Of a stretch of DNA of 64,000 nt, positions 59,301 to 64,000 are shown piece after piece; the first letter of the stretch is position 1; the number at the start of each line of letters is the position of its first letter. Where the stretch lies: positions 25,357,640 to 25,421,639 of the forward strand of contig NC_135781.1 of assembly GCF_028453695.1 (NCBI RefSeq). The letters are read 5' to 3'. The DNA is from Augochlora pura. Taxonomy: Eukaryota > Arthropoda > Insecta > Hymenoptera > Halictidae. Below the pieces are notes generated by a model, which saw only the letters and a program-made list of their open reading frames with translations, had not been told where the DNA came from and did not search any database. Both the position numbers and the translations under genes were made by a program.

Positions 59301-62300
59301 CGCACGAGTCCCACCCGCTTTTCTCCGAGATGGAGGAGCTCGTCAGGGACGGTGACGAGATGGAGTGGAAGGAAACGGCAAGGTAATTTCAGCGGCTCGT
59401 TACACGATGCCACCGTCTGCCGCGCTCCGGGAACAACGTTCCCGTCTCGATACCAAGAGATTAAGCGCGGCCCTGCCGCGGTCTTTCTTCTCAGATGGAT
59501 CAAGTTCGAGGAGGACGTGGAGGAGGGCGGAAATAGATGGAGCAAACCTCACGTAGCCACCCTCTCCTTGCACGCCCTGTTCGAGCTGAGGAGCCTGCTG
59601 CTGAACGGTACCGTGATGCTGGACATGGAGGCTGTCAGCCTTGAGCAAATTGCCGACCTGGTCCTCGACAACATGATCAACAAGGGATCGCTGCCGATCG
59701 AAACGAGGGAGAAGGTATACTGTCGAAGATTATTAAACTTCGCAAACGAAGCAGGGCATATTTCTATGCTCGAGCTACGTCTTCGAGACTTTTAAAAGTT
59801 TTCTTTAAAAGTACAGTATTAACGCTTTTATTGCCCAGTGGAAATCTCAAACATTTCATAAAATTCGAGTAATATGTTTAATTGAATTGAGATCGAAAAA
59901 TTAAAGATAAAAAGTTAGGAAGATATTATTGATCATATAATTTATATTATAGATTATATGGATTGTAATAGTTTATAATAGTTATAATTGAAGTCAAGAA
60001 ATCCCTACATTTAAACGAAATAACGTGCAAAACGTGCGTGAATAAGATCTCCAGGGATAAAATCGCAAGGGTTCCAGTTATTAAGATTGCTGGTCGATCA
60101 ACAAGTTTCTGGGTTTCAGGTGAGAGAAGCACTGCTAGTGAGACACCGGCATCAGCACGAGAGACGCAAAGACAACAACATGTCCAGACTGCCAATCATC
60201 AGATCGTTGGCCGAGATCGGGCGCAATCACTCCTCGTCGAAAAGTAAGTTTGCCAACGTCGCACACCCCCACAATCCTTTGACACAGTAGCCCTCGATAT
60301 CAATCGATCGACGGACGACGGACGTTGTACGAATAGATGGCCGCCATACGCGGCAGCCTAATCGAAACTGAACGAAAAGGCCGACTTCTCGTGCGGAACA
60401 CGGGTCTCTTCGGGTCTGCTTCCCTTTTGTTCGGATTCTATTGTCCATGGATCTTCTCTGTCCTCTTCTATGGACACTGCGATCATTTATTTTAATATAG
60501 CATTTGGACATGACCGCCACGAAAGCGACAGACAGTTATAGTAATTGTAAAATGTTCGATTGGAAGTTATTACGCGAGTTATTGATTGCGTGAATGGTTC
60601 AGATAACGCGAAGAAATTTCAGCGAACACGGTGCAACGGCATTTCAATCGCGAATGGTCCAAACGTTGAATGGCTGAAAACTGGTTCGTGTTTGATTGTT
60701 ACGTTCGCACATGATTGGAGAACATAACGTATAGCACAAGCAATCCGCGTGTTCAAGTGTCGAATGTTTAAAGGCTGGTTGGTTAATGTTTGCACAGGTG
60801 GTTATATGTTAACACGACGAATCAAACTATTTGGAGTACAACACGGTGTATGCAAGTTACATTCGCGTTTCTATCGACGATTTTATACGCACTGTTCTGA
60901 ATGTGTACCAATCTTGGCGATGGTTTGAGCACAATGGAACATGTTCGTGTTCTAACTGATATTTGTGTGCCTTGAACAATTCAAGGCTAATTGTGTCCAT
61001 GTTTCTATCAATGATTGTACATCACGTTGATGAAATTTTGAGAGTTTGTTTGAGATTCGCCTCTCCAACAAGACATTTTAACTAATTATTGTAAGACTCC
61101 TGAACATTACCTACACTATTGTGTACAATATTACAGACATACAGACATACAACAACAGTTCCACAAAATTCAAAGATGTCCAAAAACAATAGTTTGCGAC
61201 TGTTCGGCCCCGTATGACCGCATTGTCGATGCTTATTTCGACATCCGGCAGCCCACACTATCTCAAAAACGCAGCACACAACTAAACACGTGAAAAAACA
61301 CTCGACATTTTCAGATGGCAACTGTACATGTGGTATGCTTGCGTTGTTGACACCAGATTTACAGGAGCGTCGTGAGGCTGGGGACGCGTACGCGCCCTCG
61401 GTAGCTCGCAGCAGCAGTTGCCCTAATTCGAACACAGCTCTGCTGTCGAAAGAGGCGAAAGATCTGAAAGGACCGTACTTGCTGGTTCCAGGTATAGAGT
61501 AGGCCAGTCCGCCAATTACAGCTTCGATCTCCTTGGGTTATGGTGCTTCCTGAACCGCTTTCATCAAATCACAATCATCGGACAACTGTTGTTCGCACAG
61601 AGAGAACGATCGCCTCTCGTGAATCGCGTACACTCTCGATATTAACAAAATTCCCTAAAAGTACAGATATAATAAATTTGGAGCGGGCCTGGGTGTGGTT
61701 TGCCTTGTGGGACAGCGAAGCCACGCCCCCTCGCAATCTGAACGCAGAGAAAAACTAAAAGATACTCTCGAAGTTGCGAGTTCGGTAGTTACAGCGACAA
61801 GGGAGTGTTCGTTTCGCTCTCGAGTAGGCGTGGCTGTGCTTAGTGGGCGTAGCTTTGGCGCTCCGAAAGTAGTCAGAGCAGTTTCCTGCAGGGTAAACCG
61901 GAGTCCCAGCCTGATCCAGAGCCTAAAAAAACCACAACCGACCCGGCCCACAACGAGCCCAGGACTCAAACGTTTGTTTCTTATGTTTCTGTCAGCCGAT
62001 TTCACCGTTCCGCACGTGGTCGGATTCACGACGTGGTTCGCGATGTGCCAGCTAAAAGGTTAGATCGTCAGGTGGTTATCGTTGCTATGAACTCTAATCG
62101 ACTGCACCAAAGTCCGTGTGTTTCGTGAGATCCTTCTCACTTTTTTTCCAATCTCTCTGTTCCTTTTTTTTCTCTCGGATCACACAGGTGTACATACGAG
62201 TATACACAGAACTGCAACCAACTTGTGACACACGATGCAAGTCAATTCGGCCCGATCACCCTCTCTTTTTCTCTCTTCGTCAGTTTCTGTGTCTCTCTTC

Positions 62301-64000
62301 TAGGTGTTTACAGTAGCTCAGCACTGCACAGAGCGGATCGATCGCAGCGTCACTTTCGCGCGTCAATCTCGTGAAACAGCATATCGGAGAGGAACGATCC
62401 GTTATTGAGAATCGATCAAATCGCGAGCCGCGCGCGCGCGCTCGGGATTAATGAAAGTATAATTACACGCGTATTCGGCTCGCTCTCGCGTTCGGGCAAT
62501 ATCTCTCGACTCGCGCCCGTCGAAACGTTCAATTATGATTAGACCGTACAAAGACAAGCGGTTCTTCTCTTTATCGTCGCGTTTCGCGTTCCCGGGCCAC
62601 TAACGAGCGCTCAAAGGGAGGCCGACCGAGCTCGCCGCGAACGGTCCCCGAGTGCACGTACCCGCGGAAACGCGTAGGCGAATCATTCTTTACGGTACCA
62701 ATTCACGAAGGCATGATCTTATCGTTCTAATTGTGTAACAACGCACGTGTGCATCGAATCAGTGTGTATACCTTTGACTATCATGTACTTTTATCGTATA
62801 TCGTGCTACTTACTAACCCGTCGCACTTCTAACCGACTAAAACCAAGTCTGTCTTTTCAGCCGGCCGACTAATTTCCCGTTTCCTCTTACTCACGTAGCA
62901 CTGTACACCGTCTCCGACTGATCTATGGTAACGATAATGGATCGAGGAACGGTCGGGAACTCCCTGCGTCCTTGAGATTAAAGGGTCCACAGGACCGACG
63001 CGGATACGTCGTGCCCGGCCCTGCTTGCCGGATATTTCACGGGAAATTCCCAGCTGCACAATTTCACGCGTTCGCTAGCTCATAAATTCTCCGGCAGATT
63101 GGCCGCCGAGAAAAATTTGTTTCGCCGAGCGAAACTTTCCTCATAGTCGCGGGAGAGGAGAAATATTATCGGTGATCATTCCCTTCGGTTTACTTTGTCC
63201 AATTTGTCTATATCTATATGGAGTGAAAAAGATTCATCGATCACTATAATACTGTACAAAGTTCAACGATTTTTACATCGATCTCCTTATCAAATTACTT
63301 CGCTCTGAATCACTTAACTTTTGGCTTGACCCCTTGCACTGAAACGAGACGTTAATGGTTATTTGTCTCTTCTGAATCAAGACTGATTCTTCTGTTGTCG
63401 AGATCTAGGAACTAAAACGATCGAAGACTCATAATATTATAATTGAAGACGAATAATTGCTACGCGGCTGTGATTTCGTACATGATCTATCAGATACGAA
63501 TGGTTTATATTTCTGTAAAATCGAAAGAAAATTTGATTCTTCTGTTATTAAAAACTAAGTATGAAAGTAAATAACAACGTAGGAGACACACGAATTGTCT
63601 CAGTCTATCAGGAAGAGAATTGCGATAGAAGAAATTATATCGTTCGGTGCAACGGGTTGACAGTGCAAGAATATTATCATCCTGATTCTTCCAAGAACTG
63701 TCGCTGAATACGCGCTGACCCGTCATACGTATACGAAAACGTCACGCCCTCTCAATTGGATCGAAGTAACCTTAGATGGAGCAAGTGGTTCAGAAATCGT
63801 TACGAATTTCACTGGGGAATATCCGGCACGGGAGATAATCCGCGTCGATCGGGAGGATGCTTACGGAGGACGACGGTCCCTCCGTTCTCTCGACCAATCC
63901 TAACCAACACCTCGCCTCTGTAAATACAGGTTTAGCCCGGTATGTGTGTTTCATGCTCATTTTTAGTGGAGGAATCGAATTCCGCACCGGCGATCGCCGG
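41318..64000 (+). CDS. Ndae1: SLC4 Na+-dependent bicarbonate/anion transporter, N-terminal half (3' end outside window)
   Basis: Joined CDS 41318-41328, 50520-50650, 51860-51991, 59244-59382, 59495-59714, 60120-60243, 61315-61491, 63967-64000 (runs on): about 322 residues, all GT-AG, phases agreeing throughout. The family moves Na+ and HCO3- (or exchanges Cl-) across the plasma membrane and sets intracellular pH. Visible: Gly-rich N-terminus, DPGVRITHQSYTEKDYEGHR, HTVYVGVHVPG, a His-rich stretch (RRHRRHHKHHH), then the cytoplasmic Band-3 domain with RVQFILGEEV, the SLC4 hallmark ETARWIKFEEDVEEGGNRW, SKPHVATLSLHALFELRSLL and IIRSLAEIGRNHSSSK. Membrane domain exons are not in the window. This fits the NBC/NDAE branch better than AE1-3; the insect orthologue is Ndae1. 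Confidence 0.93.
41670..41892. mobile_element. MITE family A, copy 2 (about 223 bp)
   Basis: Left end TTAACGCTAGACCTACCAAG, right end TCGGTAGATTTAGCGTTCAA: inverted copies of each other. Shares ATTTAGAAATTTGTTCAGTC-type and ATGTCAGCAA segments with copy 1. Confidence 0.7.
44587..44657 (+). other. 23-bp hairpin with 25-nt loop
   Basis: Left arm 44587-44609 (CTTCATGGAAAGTGCTTGAA, then TAA) and right arm 44635-44657 (TTATTCAAGCGCTTTTCATG, then AAG). As plus-strand RNA all 23 positions pair, two as G-U wobbles. Size is compatible with a small-RNA precursor, though the loop is large; it could also be a small foldback element. Confidence 0.5.
48482..48519 (+). CDS. Ndae1: SLC4 alternative first coding exon, start B
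   Basis: ATG begins MSRENLESADDA plus TC of a Ser codon, then donor GTGAGT at 48520. Phase 2 matches exon 50520 exactly and would give ...DDASPWMQPG. The acidic, hydrophilic sequence resembles alternative N-termini known in SLC4 bicarbonate transporters. It lies inside the first intron of start A, with GC-rich DNA upstream that could be a second promoter. Not proven. Confidence 0.5.
48735..48908. mobile_element. Possible family B inverted-repeat element
   Basis: Left AAACTGCGGCTTTTTATG and right GCATAAAATCCGCATTCC are inverted and match the ends of 3527-3676. Confidence 0.45.
50520..50650 (+). CDS. Ndae1: SLC4 exon 2
   Basis: Acceptor TTGTTTTTTAG ends at 50519; donor GTACCG follows GATTACGAAG. 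It encodes PWMQPG, a Gly/Ala run, then DDEAPKDPGVRITHQSYTEK and DYE, the conserved start of the insect protein. An in-frame ATG at 50527 could serve as a start if the upstream exons are skipped. Confidence 0.88.
50651..51859 (+). other. SLC4 intron 2
   Basis: GT-AG intron of 1.2 kb holding MITE copy 3. An ATG-containing frame runs into exon 3 from 51740 but in the wrong phase, so it is not an alternative start. Confidence 0.85.
50930..51151. mobile_element. MITE family A, copy 3 (about 222 bp)
   Basis: Left end TTAAAACTAGACCCACCTAG, right end GTAGTAGGTTTAGCGGTAA. Same length and end sequence as copies at 18583 and 41670; the interior shares AAGAAATTTATTCGATTATT. Lies in SLC4 intron 2. Confidence 0.65.
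51860..51991 (+). CDS. Ndae1: SLC4 exon 3 (His-rich segment)
   Basis: Acceptor CTGCTTCCAG, then two bases completing Gly: GHRAHTVYVGVHVPGERRH and RRHHKHHHSQ, on to KENVDERP. Donor GTAAGT at 51992 after one base (phase 1). The basic and His-rich stretch after the HVPG block is a shared mark of NBC-type SLC4 proteins. Confidence 0.93.
51992..59243 (+). other. SLC4 intron 3
   Basis: GT-AG intron of 7.3 kb. Contains a strongly pyrimidine-rich stretch (52000-52860), a mariner-like element (52999-53156), two copies of a 35-bp sequence (54608-54642 and 55098-55132) and a GC-rich block at 55680-56450 with overlapping open frames. No exon is needed: exon 3 joins exon 4 in phase. Confidence 0.85.
52999..53156. 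mobile_element. Mariner-like MITE family C, copy 2 (158 bp)
   Basis: Left TAGGTCGAGTCATAAATAAC and right GTTGTTTATGACTCGACCCA are inverted, with TA at the left border. The interior is T-rich TTTATTT units. No transposase. TA flanks fit Tc1/mariner; that is inference. Confidence 0.7.
59244..59382 (+). CDS. Ndae1: SLC4 exon 4
   Basis: Acceptor GAATTGCAG ends at 59243. Two bases complete Ile, then TPPAQRVQFILGEEVGDDAH, PLFSEMEELV and MEWKETA plus two bases of Arg; donor GTAATT. Start of the Band-3 cytoplasmic domain. Confidence 0.95.
59495..59714 (+). CDS. Ndae1: SLC4 exon 5
   Basis: Acceptor TTCTTCTCAG; the first base completes Arg of ETAR, then WIKFEEDVEEGGNRWSKPHV, LHALFELRSLLLNGT and IADLVLDNMINKGSLP to TREK; donor GTATAC in phase 0. 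The core of the SLC4 cytoplasmic fold and dimer arm. The 112-nt intron before it is open in one frame, so a false read-through ORF spans 59178-59795. Confidence 0.96.
60120..60243 (+). CDS. Ndae1: SLC4 exon 6
   Basis: Acceptor GGGTTTCAG, then VREALLVRHRHQHERRKDNN, MSRLPIIRSLAEIGRNHSSS and K, then one base before donor GTAAGT. The IIRSLAEIG motif is conserved across NBC-type proteins. Confidence 0.95.
60244..61314 (+). other. SLC4 intron 6
   Basis: GT-AG intron of 1.1 kb; AT-rich after 60500. No exon, RNA gene or repeat recognised. The earlier intron 59715-60119 is likewise featureless. Confidence 0.85.
61315..61491 (+). CDS. Ndae1: SLC4 exon 7, phase-symmetric, possible cassette exon
   Basis: Acceptor ACATTTTCAG; with the A from exon 6 it reads NGNCTCGMLALLTPDLQERR and continues to KDLKGPYLLVP plus one base; donor GTATAG. 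The 177 nt enter and leave in phase 1, so skipping keeps the frame. The position corresponds to the variable linker before the membrane domain of SLC4 proteins. Confidence 0.75.
61492..63966 (+). other. SLC4 intron 7
   Basis: Spans to the likely acceptor at 63966. An open stretch after TTTCCTGCAG (61892-62059) resembles an exon but its phase fits no neighbour. The rest is mixed CpG-rich (62330-62690) and AT-rich DNA with nothing recognised. Confidence 0.55.
63967..64000 (+). CDS. Ndae1: SLC4 exon 8, start only
   Basis: Acceptor CTCATTTTTAG ends at 63966. In the required phase it reads VEESNSAPAIAG up to the window edge; joined directly to exon 6 it reads MEESNSAPAIAG, also open. Only 34 bases are visible, so this rests on acceptor and phase. 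Confidence 0.5.

Noticed and set aside
59178..59795. 205-codon open frame over two SLC4 exons
   Set aside because: It reads through intron 59383-59494 and is in the wrong frame for the exon at 59244. Only its middle, from 59495, is true coding sequence.
61892..62059. Possible SLC4 exon after TTTCCTGCAG (GKPESQPDPEP...)
   Set aside because: Protein-like, but it starts in phase 0 while exon 7 ends in phase 1; the required phase meets a stop at once. Kept as unlikely and not as a feature.

Overview
The window is animal nuclear DNA. It has long introns, GT-AG splice junctions, scattered small DNA-transposon remnants and many microsatellites. The frequent CpG, the uneven base composition and the protein sequences fit an insect. 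A hymenopteran (bee, ant or wasp) is my best guess; it rests on genome style and not on a search. There are no operons, no rRNA genes and no CRISPR arrays. I found no tRNA gene.

Three genes can be read exon by exon. (1) Positions 2800-17089, plus strand: the last three coding exons of a potassium-dependent sodium/calcium exchanger of the NCKX family (Nckx30C-like). The 5' part lies upstream of the window. (2) Positions 32219-33777, minus strand: a complete four-exon DMAP1 gene of 430 codons, a subunit of NuA4/Tip60- and SRCAP-type chromatin complexes. It ends tail to tail with the exchanger gene. (3) Positions 41318-64000, plus strand: the 5' half of an SLC4 sodium-dependent bicarbonate/anion transporter (Ndae1-like). 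It runs off the right edge after the cytoplasmic N-terminal domain. A second start exon at 48482 splices in the same phase as the one at 41318, and a 177-nt exon at 61315 is symmetric in phase and may be skipped.

The rest is intron, UTR or intergenic DNA. 1-2799: intron or upstream DNA of the exchanger. 2936-8411 and 8665-16848: exchanger introns with terminal-inverted-repeat elements, a foldback element, a diverged tandem duplication and a 44-bp satellite-like array. 17090-31960: exchanger 3' UTR and/or intergenic DNA, very rich in GA, CA and trinucleotide repeats from about 20590 to 29280. 33778-41000: intergenic, with a 200-bp inverted repeat 0.6 kb upstream of DMAP1. 41329-63966: SLC4 introns with at least three copies of one roughly 225-bp MITE-like family across the window and a near-perfect 23-bp hairpin at 44587-44657.

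The genes do not form a pathway. Nckx and Ndae1 are both sodium-coupled plasma-membrane transporters, often active in excitable and epithelial tissue; DMAP1 is a nuclear housekeeping factor. I saw no convincing new multi-gene system. The most useful leads are the alternative start exons of the SLC4 gene, the hairpin in its first intron, the 44-bp palindrome-rich array and the repeat families.
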